DNA of 19,772 nt from Paracoccaceae bacterium (GCA_020832725.1 JAFIEC010000424.1:1-19772); one strand, 5' to 3'; counted from the stretch's first letter, positions 1 to 8,802 are shown. Notes: a model not told the origin generated them from the letters alone. Numbers and translations are program-made.

Positions 1-3000
1 CAGAGAAAGGTCGCAGCCCGGCACCTTCGGGCGTGAAACTGGCCGCGAGGTAGCTGTCATCACTGGGCGGGCGCGCGGCAGGGCCGATGCGCCAGTTCCA
101 TGGCAGGCCCAGATCGGCCTCGGCAATCGGCAGCGCAGTCAGGCTGTCATCCAGCACCACGACGCGTGCGCCTTCCGGTGTCGGATCACCCATTGCGCCT
201 TCCGTCCCGCGCTGCCCGCGCAACAGCCGCGTCAGGCGATAGCGCCACGGAGCGATCAGCTCAGCAGTTCCCGCCTGCACAATCTCCCATTGCCCAGCGC
301 CGGTTTCCACTGCCAGCGCATTGGCCCCGCCGAACAGGGCAATATCGGTGACGCTTTCCAGCGTGCCTGAGAACAGATCAACAATCAGGTCGTTGCCCAG
401 ATCGAAGCGGGAGGTGGGGCCCGCGTAGAAATCCTCGACCAGAACCCCCATCCGCGCGCGCCTGCCGAATGTCGTCAGCAGATCAAACCCGTCACTGGCG
501 GGGCTGCGATAGACCGCCATTTCGCCTGGCCATGGCCGGGCATGGCCGGCGATCAGCGGGCGATGCGGGGCCACATCCTCGCGCAGCTGGGGCAGGTCGA
601 GAAACAGCGCATCGGGGGCACCAAACACCATGGGCGTGGCCAGCGTCGCGGGCCGGGGATTGCCCGGTGGCATATCGTAATTCGCGCGATCCTGCCGCAG
701 GGCCTCGAAGCTACGAAATGTCGAATCCGCGACCGAGACCAGCCGCATGTCCACCTGTCGCCCGTCATGCTCGAGCGCGATCACATCGCAGGGATCCAGC
801 GCCAGGCGAGAGGGTGGCAGGCGAAACACGGCCGTTTCGCGGCCTGACCAGGCTTCCATCAGCGCCCGGCGACAGCGGCGCTCGGCCTCTTCGGGTGGCA
901 CGGCCATGGGGAAGCTCTCAAGCGCAATGCGGGAGGTGTCGACTGTAATCCGCTGCGCCTCGACCTGTGCGGCGTCATAATCCTCATCGGCGCGTGCAAC
1001 CTGCCATTTGAGCGCCTGCGGCAGCTCGGTCTCCTGTGCGCGGGTGAGTTCGAGAGTTTCGGCTCCGGAGGCTCCTGCCTCAGACCCTGCGGCGACCATA
1101 TCCTCTGCGCTGATCACTGTGACGGCTGCGCGGCCGCGCATCACAAAACGGATCACGCCGCCGGTCTCGACCGCATCAAAGCCGAAATGCCGCGCAAGGG
1201 TGGCGATAGAACTGCGCGGGGATTCCAGCGCTGCAATGACATAGCCTTCAACCGCGCCCCAGAGGCCGGCGACATCGATGCGTTCCGCTGGCAGCCCCGC
1301 GCGCAGGCAGAGATGGCGCACGAGGGCCGCGAGAGACACGGCCCCCAGCCGCCCGGTCAGCCAGTGGCCAAGCCGCCAGTTCGGGCCATCGGTCCAGACA
1401 TCGGTCAGCGCTGGAAAGAAGGGATACGGCCGCGCATCCCATGTCCAGGCCGCGCATTCCGGCACATGGACCATCCGGTCGCCATAGACAGATGAGGTCG
1501 GGTTATTGGCCGCGTCGCCCCACCAGAGGTAACTCGCTTCGAGATAGGCGCGCTGGATCGCATCATCGCGCCAGCCGTGCGAGAAATAGGGCACGAAACT
1601 CTCGGAGGATTTCGGGTCAAAGAACACATTCGGCTGGTTCGTGCCACGATCTACAGCCGGACAGCCCAGTTCCGTGAACCATATGGGCTTTGATTGCGGC
1701 ACCCATGCGGTCGGGGTTGCAGCTTCCACCCCGCCGGGGCGATCAAAGTGCTGTTCGGACCACCAGGCACGCAGATCCTTGTAGCGAAACACCCATGGCT
1801 TGCTGGCACTGCCATCTGAAATCTGCGTCCGCACCTGCGCGGCCCGATCAGACGGGCTGGCATAGAACCAGTCAAACCCTTCGCCGCCTGCGATATTGGA
1901 TTGCAGATAGGCGCGGTCATGGATCGCGGGCCAGCCTGCTTGCGCGTCAGCATGGTCAAATCCGTCGCGCCAGTCCGAGAGCGGCATGTAGTTATCGATG
2001 CCGATGAAATCGATATTGGGATCGGCCCAGAGCGGGTCGAGATGGAACAATACGTCCCCGCTGCCATCTCCCGGTTGATGGCCGAAATACTCTGACCAGT
2101 CCGCTGCATAGCTGATTTTGGTGCCCGACCCGAGAATGCTGCGCACATCCGCGGCCAGATCGCGAAACGCCTGCACGGCCGGATAAGTGGATGCATCCGA
2201 GCGGATTTGCGTCAGCCCGCGCATCTCGGTGCCGATCAGGAAGGCATCAACGCCGCCTGCCACGGCGCAGAGATGGGCATAATGCAGGGTCCTCCGGCGC
2301 AGGCCGGAGTCATTTGCAGGGCCAGTCCAGTTCTCCCTCGCGCCGAAGATGGTGAAACTGGCGGGTGTCGCGCTGCCGAAGAAACTTGCGACTTGTGCGG
2401 CGGCACTCGCAGTCTTGTCGGCACTGCCTGCAAAACCTGCCGCTGGCGAACAGGTGATGCGCCCGCGCCATGGAAACTTGGGTTGGCCGATAGTGGCTGC
2501 ATTGTCGCTATAGGGATCGGGCAGCGTGTTGCCGGGCGGCACATCCATCATCAGAAACGGATAGAAGGTCACGCGCAGCCCGCGCGATTTCAGCTCCCGG
2601 ATCGCCTGCACCACGGCGAAATCAGCCGGTGTGCCACCATAGACCGGGCGATCCTGATCGTCACGGCTCACCAGCTGCGCCGTCAGGCGCGTCACGCCAT
2701 TCACGATCCAGCTGGCATTGGGCGTGGATTTGTCGCTGAATTCCACCTTGGGCCGGATGGTACAGTTGCCTGCGCGCAGGTCATCGCCGAACCAGGATAC
2801 CACGAGGCTGACGCTTTCGACGGCGGGCACCATGGCCTGCAAGCGATCCAGCGCCACGATGATATCGGCCGTGTCGGTTACCGCATTGGCATTCTCGGCG
2901 CTGCTGGTGCCGCCGATGGTCGTGTTCAGGAACGCGTTGGTGATTGCACGCCCACCCTCGGTTTTGCGCACAACATCTGTCGCATAGGTGAACTCACCCG

Positions 3001-3688
3001 CCGAAGGGATCAGCGTGACAGCGCGGGTCAGTCCTTCGGCGGTGTCGGGATCGGCCAGCGGACGAAAGACCTCAAAGGTCAGCTGCGGGATGCGGTTGCC
3101 GTAATCGCTGAGCGGCAGGTCTTCGAACATGACATAGGCTGTGCCCCGATAGGCGGGCGTGCGGGCCGCACCCATCCTGGCCATGATGAAGGGATCGGGT
3201 TGCTGCGCGTCATCACCCGGATACCAGCGCCAGGTGATGCCCGAGAGATCAAGCGGTTTGCCATCGGCCCAGATGCGTCCAATGCCAGTAATGGGGCCCT
3301 CCGCGAGCGCGACTGCGAAAGACGCATAGTACAGATATTCGGTGGTTTTGACCTTTGGCCCGCCACCTTTGCCACCGCCGCGCTGGGTCGTGGTGCGCGT
3401 CTCCTCCCGATAATCCGTGGCCCAGATGATATTGCCGCCGATCCGCATGCGCCCATACACGCGCGGGATCACGGCGCCCTCGGTCGAGGAGGTGATGCGC
3501 AGCGTGTCGAGCCGCGCGCCCTCGATCCGTTGCGCCGGTGCCAGCGAAGAAATCAGCCAGCTGTCGATGGCCGAGCCAACAGTGGCCCCGATCATGCCGC
3601 CAATCGCGGCACCGGACAGGCCAAGGAAGGCCCCGCCAAAGCTCAGACCGATGCTGGAGCCGACAGCGCCGAGGACCAATGTTGCCAT
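1..3688 (-). CDS. Host-specificity tail tip protein, GTA g15-like (partial, C-terminus off the left edge)
   Basis: This minus-strand frame is open from an ATG at 3688 to the window edge, about 1229 codons, with no stop seen. The product begins MATLVLGAVGSSIGLSFGGA, a glycine-rich hydrophobic N-terminus typical of this family. A Gly/Lys-rich loop and a YLYYASFAVALAEG segment follow near residues 95-125. Roughly residues 375-720 look like the GTA TIM-barrel-like domain (for example FIGIDNYMPLSDW and WFTELGCPAVDRG); the later part resembles the phage-tail_3 region. It is the positional equivalent of lambda gpJ and RcGTA g15 and should form the distal tail tip that contacts the host envelope. RcGTA g15 is about 1300 residues, so only the last part is probably missing. 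It starts 6 nt after the NlpC/P60 gene, as in GTA clusters. Family assignment is by recognition of sequence and order; receptor specificity cannot be inferred. Confidence 0.9.
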   Translation of the reverse strand, partial: MATLVLGAVGSSIGLSFGGAFLGLSGAAIGGMIGATVGSAIDSWLISSLAPAQRIEGARLDTLRITSSTEGAVIPRVYGRMRIGGNIIWATDYREETRTTTQRGGGKGGGPKVKTTEYLYYASFAVALAEGPITGIGRIWADGKPLDLSGITWRWYPGDDAQQPDPFIMARMGAARTPAYRGTAYVMFEDLPLSDYGNRIPQLTFEVFRPLADPDTAEGLTRAVTLIPSAGEFTYATDVVRKTEGGRAITNAFLNTTIGGTSSAENANAVTDTADIIVALDRLQAMVPAVESVSLVVSWFGDDLRAGNCTIRPKVEFSDKSTPNASWIVNGVTRLTAQLVSRDDQDRPVYGGTPADFAVVQAIRELKSRGLRVTFYPFLMMDVPPGNTLPDPYSDNAATIGQPKFPWRGRITCSPAAGFAGSADKTASAAAQVASFFGSATPASFTIFGARENWTGPANDSGLRRRTLHYAHLCAVAGGVDAFLIGTEMRGLTQIRSDASTYPAVQAFRDLAADVRSILGSGTKISYAADWSEYFGHQPGDGSGDVLFHLDPLWADPNIDFIGIDNYMPLSDWRDGFDHADAQAGWPAIHDRAYLQSNIAGGEGFDWFYASPSDRAAQVRTQISDGSASKPWVFRYKDLRAWWSEQHFDRPGGVEAATPTAWVPQSKPIWFTELGCPAVDRGTNQPNVFFDPKSSESFVPYFSHGWRDDAIQRAYLEASYLWWGDAANNPTSSVYGDRMVHVPECAAWTWDARPYPFFPALTDVWTDGPNWRLGHWLTGRLGAVSLAALVRHLCLRAGLPAERIDVAGLWGAVEGYVIAALESPRSSIATLARHFGFDAVETGGVIRFVMRGRAAVTVISAEDMVAAGSEAGASGAETLELTRAQETELPQALKWQVARADEDYDAAQVEAQRITVDTSRIALESFPMAVPPEEAERRCRRALMEAWSGRETAVFRLPPSRLALDPCDVIALEHDGRQVDMRLVSVADSTFRSFEALRQDRANYDMPPGNPRPATLATPMVFGAPDALFLDLPQLREDVAPHRPLIAGHARPWPGEMAVYRSPASDGFDLLTTFGRRARMGVLVEDFYAGPTSRFDLGNDLIVDLFSGTLESVTDIALFGGANALAVETGAGQWEIVQAGTAELIAPWRYRLTRLLRGQRGTEGAMGDPTPEGARVVVLDDSLTALPIAEADLGLPWNWRIGPAARPPSDDSYLAASFTPEGAGLRPFS

Positions 3689-3694
3689 TTGCAG

Positions 3695-4159
3695 TCAATC
3701 TCCGGCGGGAAACAGGAAGGCAAAGGCGATGCGCCGTCGCCAGGCGGGGGTGAGCGGCTGCTCGATCACGCCGAGCCGCTCATAGGCGTGGATGAAGCTG
3801 TCGGGCCCGGTCAGGATCCCGACATGCTTGGCTATCGCGCGCGGCATCATGCGGAACAGGAGTAATGCGCCGGGTGGGGCGTTTGCCGCTGGCACTTCGA
3901 TCATCATCTTGCGCGCGCCCTCGGCCAGCACCTCGCGCGGACCGCTCTCGCCCCAGTCGCGACTGTAGGGCGGGATCGGGAACGGCTCAGGCCCAACGAC
4001 CTCGCGCCAGACGCCGCGCGCCAGGCCCAGACAGTCACAACCAACCCCGCGCAGGCTCGCCTGGTCGTGGTACGGTGTGCCGAGCCATGTGCGCGCGGCT
4101 GCGATGACCACAGACGGATCAGCACTTCTGCGCTGGTTCGCTGTGATTGCATCCCTCAC
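3695..4159 (-). CDS. NlpC/P60-family tail peptidase, GTA g14-like
   Basis: A 154-residue protein with the NlpC/P60 cysteine peptidase pattern: catalytic Cys43 in GCDCLGLARG, His112 in AKHVGIL, and a probable third polar residue at His124 in SFIHAYE. Members cleave peptidoglycan stem peptides. In phage tails and in RcGTA g14 the enzyme probably opens the cell wall locally during DNA entry; lambda gpK occupies the corresponding place. No signal peptide is visible, which fits a particle-borne enzyme rather than a secreted one. The start is GTG at 4159, chosen because it forms a 4-nt GTGA overlap with the stop of the DUF2163 gene upstream. No ATG lies near it in frame. It ends 6 nt before the host-specificity gene. 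Confidence 0.92.
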   Translation of the reverse strand: MRDAITANQRRSADPSVVIAAARTWLGTPYHDQASLRGVGCDCLGLARGVWREVVGPEPFPIPPYSRDWGESGPREVLAEGARKMMIEVPAANAPPGALLLFRMMPRAIAKHVGILTGPDSFIHAYERLGVIEQPLTPAWRRRIAFAFLFPAGD

Positions 4160-5040
4160 AGCACACCCCCTTCATGGCCACCCTCGCGCGAGGCGTAGCG
4201 CAGGATCGTGTCCTGCCCCGGAATATGGGGAAAGCCCCGGAAATTCGCGACATTCGCAAACTTGGCGCTGCAGGTCTCGATCCGCTTGTCGCAACCTGCG
4301 CGGATGGTGAAAGCGTCGCCCTCAGTGACAGCGCGTACAGGTGCTTCGAGCAGAGTGAGAATGGCCACGCCATCCACCAGATCATGCGCCAGCACTTCGG
4401 CCCGTCTCCCGGCATTTGCACCGGAGGCCCATTCTACCGTTCCAAAAGCGAACCATCCCGAGGTAAACCCCGACAAGCCAGAGGTCGTGAAGGCCCGATC
4501 GCGCAGCTGATCGACCACGGTGCCAGTGCCCTTGTAGGCCGGGTCATTCAGATTGACGCCGCAGCGCGCATCGCCCAGCGTGGCATCGCAGCCTGCCTGA
4601 AATGTCCGCCCAACTGTCTGGCCCAGCACATGCGCGAGCGAGCGCACTTCGGCCACAAAGGCCATGCGCCCGCGCCGGATTTGCCCGACAGCACCCCGGC
4701 GCATCAGCACGCGCTGGCTGGTGTCGCCCCAGTTCACCCGCCAGAGCTCGACCTCGGCTGCGTCCCAGCGCCCGTCCAGAATATCCGTCTCGGTGATGCG
4801 GTCTGACGACAGCACACCTTCCGCATCCTGTGCATCAACCGACAGGTCCGATCCGGCCCGGATTTCCGAGGCCGCAAAGCCGCTTTCCGGCTCGAACTCG
4901 GTGCCCTCGAACACCAGCACGCGGTCATGATCGGTGAAGCCGAAGGCCACGCCGTCAGCGCGGGTGATCCGCCAGCACCAGGCCAGCGTGGTCGTGCCGT
5001 CATCGAGATGCGCCTGCAGCGCAGGGGAGAGGGATTTCAC
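4156..5040 (-). CDS. DUF2163 baseplate/tail protein, GTA g13-like
   Basis: A 294-residue protein recognised as DUF2163 plus its C-terminal domain (phage_BR0599 type). Early residues include the family-like GFTDHDRVLVFEG. The C-terminal half holds several cysteines (QAGCDATLGDARCG and AGCDKRIETCSAKF) that in RcGTA g13-type proteins may bind an iron-sulphur cluster or other metal; that role is known from the family, not shown here. It belongs to the GTA-like tail hub with the DUF2460, NlpC/P60 and TIM-barrel proteins. The start is GTG at 5040, giving VKSLSPALQAHLDDGTTTLA, with a GGAAG ribosome binding site a few bases upstream. The frame stays open up to 5547 but there it runs antisense through the antitoxin gene, so the longer start is rejected. 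Its stop overlaps the NlpC/P60 start. Upstream, the toxin-antitoxin pair separates it from DUF2460. Confidence 0.9.
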   Translation of the reverse strand: MKSLSPALQAHLDDGTTTLAWCWRITRADGVAFGFTDHDRVLVFEGTEFEPESGFAASEIRAGSDLSVDAQDAEGVLSSDRITETDILDGRWDAAEVELWRVNWGDTSQRVLMRRGAVGQIRRGRMAFVAEVRSLAHVLGQTVGRTFQAGCDATLGDARCGVNLNDPAYKGTGTVVDQLRDRAFTTSGLSGFTSGWFAFGTVEWASGANAGRRAEVLAHDLVDGVAILTLLEAPVRAVTEGDAFTIRAGCDKRIETCSAKFANVANFRGFPHIPGQDTILRYASREGGHEGGVL

Positions 5041-5059
5041 GATTGCTTCCGTTCCGTGG

Positions 5060-5088
5060 TTGAATTGTAAAGCGGTTGTCTTTACATT
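5060..5088 (+). promoter_or_regulatory. Toxin-antitoxin promoter with palindromic operator
   Basis: In the 78-bp gap before the antitoxin there is a perfect 7-bp inverted repeat, TGTAAAG (5066-5072), 7 nt, CTTTACA (5080-5086). It lies in a plausible sigma-70-type promoter: -35 TTGAAT at 5060-5065, a 17-bp spacer, -10 TACATT at 5083-5088 (4 of 6 matches each). The repeat fills most of the spacer and overlaps the -10, the usual position for an operator bound by a ribbon-helix-helix antitoxin. DUF1778/GNAT modules are known to repress their own promoters this way. That this repeat is the operator is inference from position and symmetry. Confidence 0.6.
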
Positions 5089-5118
5089 TGTGGTCAAGTG
5101 ATCGCAGGAGAACGCAGC

Positions 5119-5412
5119 ATGACCGCCGTGACCCCCAATGAGGACGCCCAGCGCCGATCGCTGATCAACCTTCGCGTCACTCCGCGTGACCGCGATCTGA
5201 TCGACCGTGCTGCAGCAGCTTTGGGCAAGAACCGCTCGGAATTCATGATGGAGGCCAGTCGGCAGGCCGCCGAGGATGCGCTTCTGGATCGCACGGCGTT
5301 TCGGCTGGATGCCACTCAGTTCGGTTCTTTCGTGGCGCAGCTTGACGCGCCTCCCGTCGCGAATGAGCGTCTGCGCAAACTGCTGGCCACCCCCGCGCCA
5401 TGGGAGAAGTGA
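5119..5412 (+). CDS. DUF1778 ribbon-helix-helix antitoxin (TacA/AtaR-like)
   Basis: A 97-residue protein with an N-terminal ribbon-helix-helix region of about residues 14-60 (SLINLRVTPRDRDLIDRAAA then GKNRSEFMMEAS), the hallmark of DUF1778 antitoxins. The C-terminal tail (about 60-97) should wrap around and neutralise the GNAT toxin encoded next. The N-terminal part binds DNA and represses the pair. The ATG at 5119 is preceded by AGGAG at 5106-5110. An in-frame GTG at 5098 has no comparable site. The toxin gene begins inside the last codons, a 13-nt overlap typical of coupled TA operons. It is transcribed opposite to the phage late genes, so it is cargo rather than a structural gene. Confidence 0.93.
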   Translation: MTAVTPNEDAQRRSLINLRVTPRDRDLIDRAAAALGKNRSEFMMEASRQAAEDALLDRTAFRLDATQFGSFVAQLDAPPVANERLRKLLATPAPWEK

Positions 5413-5924
5413 CGCCGGGCAATGCACCACTGCGCGCACCGGAACTGTTGAGCGACGCGCATCAGCTTGAGGGTTTTTCTTCAGGGGCGCCCACGCTGGA
5501 TGCCTGGCTGAAACGCAAGGCCCGCGCCAATCAGACCTCGGGGGCATCGCGCAGCTATGTGCTGTGTCGCGGTCAGCGTGTTGTCGGGTTCTATGCGTTG
5601 GCGGCGGGATCGGTCAGCCATGATCTTGCACCGCGCAAGCTGCGTCAGAACATGCCCGATCCGGTCCCGGTCATTGTGCTGGGGCGATTGGCCATTGACG
5701 CCTCAGAGCAGGGCAACGGTCTGGGACGCGCCTTGCTGCGCGATGCGGTGTTGCGGATCACGGCTGCCGCACAAGAAGTTGGCATTGCGGCCATTGTGGT
5801 GCATGCGCTGAATGATCGGGCCAAGGCATTTTATCTTGAGGCTGGATTTGCGGAAACGGTGGTAGAGCCGATGACGCTGTTCCTGCGCATCAAGGATGTG
5901 CAGAAGTTGCTGGGTGAAGGCTGA
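5400..5924 (+). CDS. GNAT-family acetyltransferase toxin (TacT/AtaT-like)
   Basis: A 174-residue GNAT fold protein. Motif A is visible as LGRLAIDASEQGNGLGRALL with the acetyl-CoA pyrophosphate loop Q-G-N-G-L-G-R at 104-110. Tyr145 in AFYLEAGF matches the general-acid tyrosine of TacT-type toxins. Known relatives paired with DUF1778 proteins acetylate the amino acid on charged tRNAs and stop translation; the target here is not predictable from sequence alone. It overlaps the antitoxin by 13 nt and has no strong ribosome binding site of its own, so translation is probably coupled to the antitoxin. Its stop lies 3 nt from the stop of the convergent DUF2460 gene with no room for a terminator. The pair could stabilise the prophage, act in superinfection exclusion, or simply be addictive cargo. 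Confidence 0.92.
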   Translation: MGEVTPGNAPLRAPELLSDAHQLEGFSSGAPTLDAWLKRKARANQTSGASRSYVLCRGQRVVGFYALAAGSVSHDLAPRKLRQNMPDPVPVIVLGRLAIDASEQGNGLGRALLRDAVLRITAAAQEVGIAAIVVHALNDRAKAFYLEAGFAETVVEPMTLFLRIKDVQKLLGEG

Positions 5925-5927
5925 CCA

Positions 5928-6554
5928 TCATCTCCGGATCTCCAGCAGGGGAATGGAAGTGATCGAGCCCAGCCGCTCGATATCAAGCGTCACGTCCAGC
6001 GTGTCGCTGTCGAAACGGACGGGAACGTCGAATTCGAAGCCTGTGGTGATGCTGACGCCTGCGGCCGGGGCTGTCCCGAATGTCACCACGCCAGTCGCGG
6101 TATCGACCGACCAGCCACTGGCCTGTTCAACCCCGCCCAGCGCGAGGCGGACAGTTCCGGCGACCGGTTTGGTGATGGCGCGGGTCCATGTCTGATTGCC
6201 CGAACTGTAGCGTTTCAGGAGCGCAAACGAGATCACGCTGCCATTCCCGGTGCCGATGGGTTGGTCCAGCGGGCCGGGTATCTGAGAGGGCGCGCAGGAT
6301 TTGTAATCCGACCAGTCCCGGAAGCGAAACCCGTGCAACCGGCCATTGCGGGCTTCAAAGAAGGCGACGACTGCCGCCAGATCATCGGCGCGGCGGATGC
6401 CATAGGCGACATCATAGCGACGGCGCGAATTGGCCCAGCTGGCATTGCGCTCCTCATCGCCGCTCGCCAGTTCAACGATCTGGGTCCTCCGCTCCGGCCC
6501 GCCGCGCGCGCTGCGGCTGATATTGTCGGGAAACCTGACCTCGTGAAACGCCAT
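5928..6554 (-). CDS. DUF2460 tail protein, GTA g12-like
   Basis: A 208-residue protein recognised as DUF2460 (TIGR02217-like): MAFHEVRFPDNISRSARGGP at the start, then RRTQIVELASGDEERNASWA and GFRFRDWSDYKS, which are family signatures. It corresponds to RcGTA g12, the distal tail protein joining the tube to the hub. The ATG at 6554 was chosen because the family signature starts there and GGAGAG lies just upstream. The same frame is open to 6869 but that stretch lies within the tape-measure gene. A 61-nt gap containing a hairpin separates it from the tape measure. Downstream it ends 3 nt from the toxin gene on the other strand; the DUF2163 gene that normally follows directly has been displaced by the TA module. 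Confidence 0.92.
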   Translation of the reverse strand: MAFHEVRFPDNISRSARGGPERRTQIVELASGDEERNASWANSRRRYDVAYGIRRADDLAAVVAFFEARNGRLHGFRFRDWSDYKSCAPSQIPGPLDQPIGTGNGSVISFALLKRYSSGNQTWTRAITKPVAGTVRLALGGVEQASGWSVDTATGVVTFGTAPAAGVSITTGFEFDVPVRFDSDTLDVTLDIERLGSITSIPLLEIRR

Positions 6555-6582
6555 AAAGTCTCTCCATGGTTCGTGCTCTGGC

Positions 6583-6609
6583 CCCTGCAACCGGTGCCCA
6601 CTTGCAGGG
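6583..6609 (-). promoter_or_regulatory. Hairpin between tape-measure and DUF2460 genes
   Basis: A perfect 8-bp inverted repeat, CCCTGCAA, 11 nt, TTGCAGGG, lies in one of the few intergenic gaps of the late operon (61 nt). On the minus-strand transcript no U-run follows it, so it is not a classical intrinsic terminator. It could be an mRNA processing, stability or attenuation element at the border between the tail-shaft and GTA-type tip genes. The repeat is seen directly; its role is a guess. Confidence 0.35.
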
Positions 6610-6615
6610 TCGCAC

Positions 6616-8802
6616 TCACATGCCCCGCCGCCCGAGATTGACTGCGCGCGCAATATCGGCGGCAAACTGTGTCCTCGACTGCCGAAAGCTCTCGGCATCG
6701 CGCGCCATGATGGTGACGTTGACGGTCGTGCCGCCATCGGCGCCCGCGCCGCGCGCGCCATAGCCCGCCGCTTCGCGGCGCGAGAGCACGCGCTCACCGC
6801 GCTGCAGGATCGCAGGCACTTCATCGGGTTTGAGGCCTGCCCAGCCGCCCGAATGCATCCGCGGAGCACCTGCGAAAGCCATGGCCGGCATCATCCGCCC
6901 CGGAGCGGGGCCGCCGACCACACCGCCTGCATGGAAGATATTGGCAAACAGCCCACCTGCGCCGCCCAGCACCCCGGACAAGAGCCCTGCCAGCGGCCCG
7001 AGGATGAAGCGGCGTGCGGCCAGCCGTGCCAGATCAGCGATCATCGAAGTGACCAGATCGCGAAAGTCCAGCTTCCCCTTGCGCACGAAATCGGCGACGG
7101 CGTTCTCGGCCGCGCCAAAGGCACTGACCAGCACCTGACCGATATCGGCCCCGATATCGCGCGCCTTGTCAGCATAGTCCGAGAGTGCTGCTGTGACCGC
7201 CTGCCAGCCAGTCAGCGCCTCGGTCGCGCCACTCGCGGTATCCGATCCAGCCTGACGCCCGGCAGCGCCTGCACGTCCAGCCGCAGCTTCGGCCTGATCG
7301 AGGGCGTCATTCATACGCTGCGCCCCGGCCGTGGCGGCATCCAGCGCATCTGCGCTTTCCTCCCCAGACCCGCGCACCGCTGCCAGCAATGCGGCCATGG
7401 CCTCGCGCGCACCATCAAAGGCGCTGGCAAGTGTCGCATCTGCCCGGGCGCGAAATCTCTCTGCGGATCGCTCGGCGCGCAGGATGCCTGCATCGAAACT
7501 CGACACCCATGCCTGCATGCCCAGCGCGTCGATCTGGAAGCCCGCCCCGATCACATCAGCGATCTGATTAAACCCCGGCGCAATCCGGCTCAGGAAATCC
7601 GCCCATGTCTGGCCCAGAAACCGCATGAGCCGCAGCCAGAGCGCCTCGATATCGGCGCGCATGGCCCTGAAGCGGTCGCCAAAGGCTGACATCGAGGCCG
7701 CCATGCCATCCCAGACTGCGCGGGCGACATTGCCCATCAGCTCCAGTGCTGCGCCAAACCCGCCTGCACCGGAGACCAGCCGCCCGAACTGATAGACCAG
7801 CTCGCCCGCGCTCACGATCAGCGAGCCAATGCCCGTGCGAATGAGCGCGCCGCGCAGGACCACTAGAGCCGTGGCGAGGCCGCGCACTGAGAGTGCCGCT
7901 GCGGCCATTCCTGCGACCCAGCGCCCGGCCAGGAAGGCGGCGAATGTGCCTGCGATGCTGACAAGGCGGCCGAGATTGTCAAAGAGGCCCCGGATTGTCA
8001 TGCCGAGCGGCCCGGTTGTGCGTGCGACAGATGCCATGGCATTGGCCACAGCTTCGAGCGCGGGGGCTGCCGCGACAGCCAGCTGGTTCGAAAGCCCGCG
8101 CCAGATCAGGCCCAGCCGCGAGATCGCGTCATTGGTGCGTTCGATCTGCGCGGCATCCTGATCGGACACCACGACGCCGAAATCGCGTACATCCTGCGTG
8201 GCCTGCCGCAAGGTGGCGCTGTCGATGCGCCCAAAAACCAGTGCTGCGCGATCGCCAAAGAGCTGCGAGGCGACAGCCGCGCGCTCGGCTTCGGGCACAA
8301 ACTGACCCAATGCTTCCTGAATGGTGGCAATGCGGGCATCCAGCGGCAGGCGTTGCAGCTCTTCCGCCGAGAGGCGCAAGCGGCGCAGCGCTTCGACAGC
8401 AGGGCCTGTGCCAGAGGCCGCTTGCGACAACCTGCGCGTCAACTGGATCGTTGCCTGTTCAACCTGACCCATGGACACGCCCGCCAGATCGCCTGCGCGT
8501 TCCAGCACCTGAATGCTGGCGACGGTTGTATCGAGCGAGGCGGCAAGCTTGGCTTGCGCATCCACTGTTTGCAGGCCTGACCGGATCATGGCGACGCCTG
8601 CGGCAGTCGCAGCCGCAACAGCAGCCGCTGCCGCCACCTTGACCCGGCGCGAGAAGGCCGCCAGCCGGCGGTTCGCCGCCTCCATCTCCTGGCTCAGCCG
8701 ACCAAAGCCACGCTTGCCAGCCTCGCCAACGCCCTCGAGCTCAGAACGAACCTGACGCCCGCCCACAGCCGCAAGGCGGACGCTAACCCGTTTCTCCGCC
8801 AT
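6616..8802 (-). CDS. Tail tape measure protein
   Basis: A 728-residue alanine-rich, largely helical protein and the longest complete gene in the window. It has an N-terminal amphipathic and coiled-coil-like region with a very hydrophobic stretch at about residues 55-73, a second hydrophobic region near 290-335, and a C-terminal part with GGVVGGPAPGRMMPA and RGERVLSRREAAGYG typical of tape-measure C-termini. It sets tail length as an internal ruler and may exit with the DNA. Equivalent genes are lambda H and RcGTA g11. By the usual rule of about 1.5 angstrom per residue, a tail near 100 nm would be expected; this is an estimate. The ATG at 8802 lies 20 nt inside the end of the frameshifted chaperone frame, the same overlapping arrangement as lambda GT/H. 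Confidence 0.93.
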   Translation of the reverse strand: MAEKRVSVRLAAVGGRQVRSELEGVGEAGKRGFGRLSQEMEAANRRLAAFSRRVKVAAAAAVAAATAAGVAMIRSGLQTVDAQAKLAASLDTTVASIQVLERAGDLAGVSMGQVEQATIQLTRRLSQAASGTGPAVEALRRLRLSAEELQRLPLDARIATIQEALGQFVPEAERAAVASQLFGDRAALVFGRIDSATLRQATQDVRDFGVVVSDQDAAQIERTNDAISRLGLIWRGLSNQLAVAAAPALEAVANAMASVARTTGPLGMTIRGLFDNLGRLVSIAGTFAAFLAGRWVAGMAAAALSVRGLATALVVLRGALIRTGIGSLIVSAGELVYQFGRLVSGAGGFGAALELMGNVARAVWDGMAASMSAFGDRFRAMRADIEALWLRLMRFLGQTWADFLSRIAPGFNQIADVIGAGFQIDALGMQAWVSSFDAGILRAERSAERFRARADATLASAFDGAREAMAALLAAVRGSGEESADALDAATAGAQRMNDALDQAEAAAGRAGAAGRQAGSDTASGATEALTGWQAVTAALSDYADKARDIGADIGQVLVSAFGAAENAVADFVRKGKLDFRDLVTSMIADLARLAARRFILGPLAGLLSGVLGGAGGLFANIFHAGGVVGGPAPGRMMPAMAFAGAPRMHSGGWAGLKPDEVPAILQRGERVLSRREAAGYGARGAGADGGTTVNVTIMARDAESFRQSRTQFAADIARAVNLGRRGM

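Noticed and set aside
538..559. Short tandem repeat around CATGGCCGGG/CATGGCCGGC
   Set aside because: Two imperfect 10-bp copies inside a coding frame; the reading frame is intact and nothing suggests a functional repeat.
1651..2196. A 181-codon minus-strand open frame inside the host-specificity gene
   Set aside because: It is out of frame with the 3688 start; the true frame in this stretch reads the recognisable TIM-barrel sequence.
2207..3865. A 552-codon plus-strand open frame
   Set aside because: It is antisense to the host-specificity gene, whose minus-strand frame is open from 3688 to the window edge and has family signatures. The plus-strand product is low-complexity Arg/Gly/His-rich, as expected of a GC-rich shadow frame.
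5922..5930. Possible bidirectional terminator between the toxin and DUF2460 genes
   Set aside because: Only 3 nt lie between the two stop codons and no hairpin with a T-run is visible around them.
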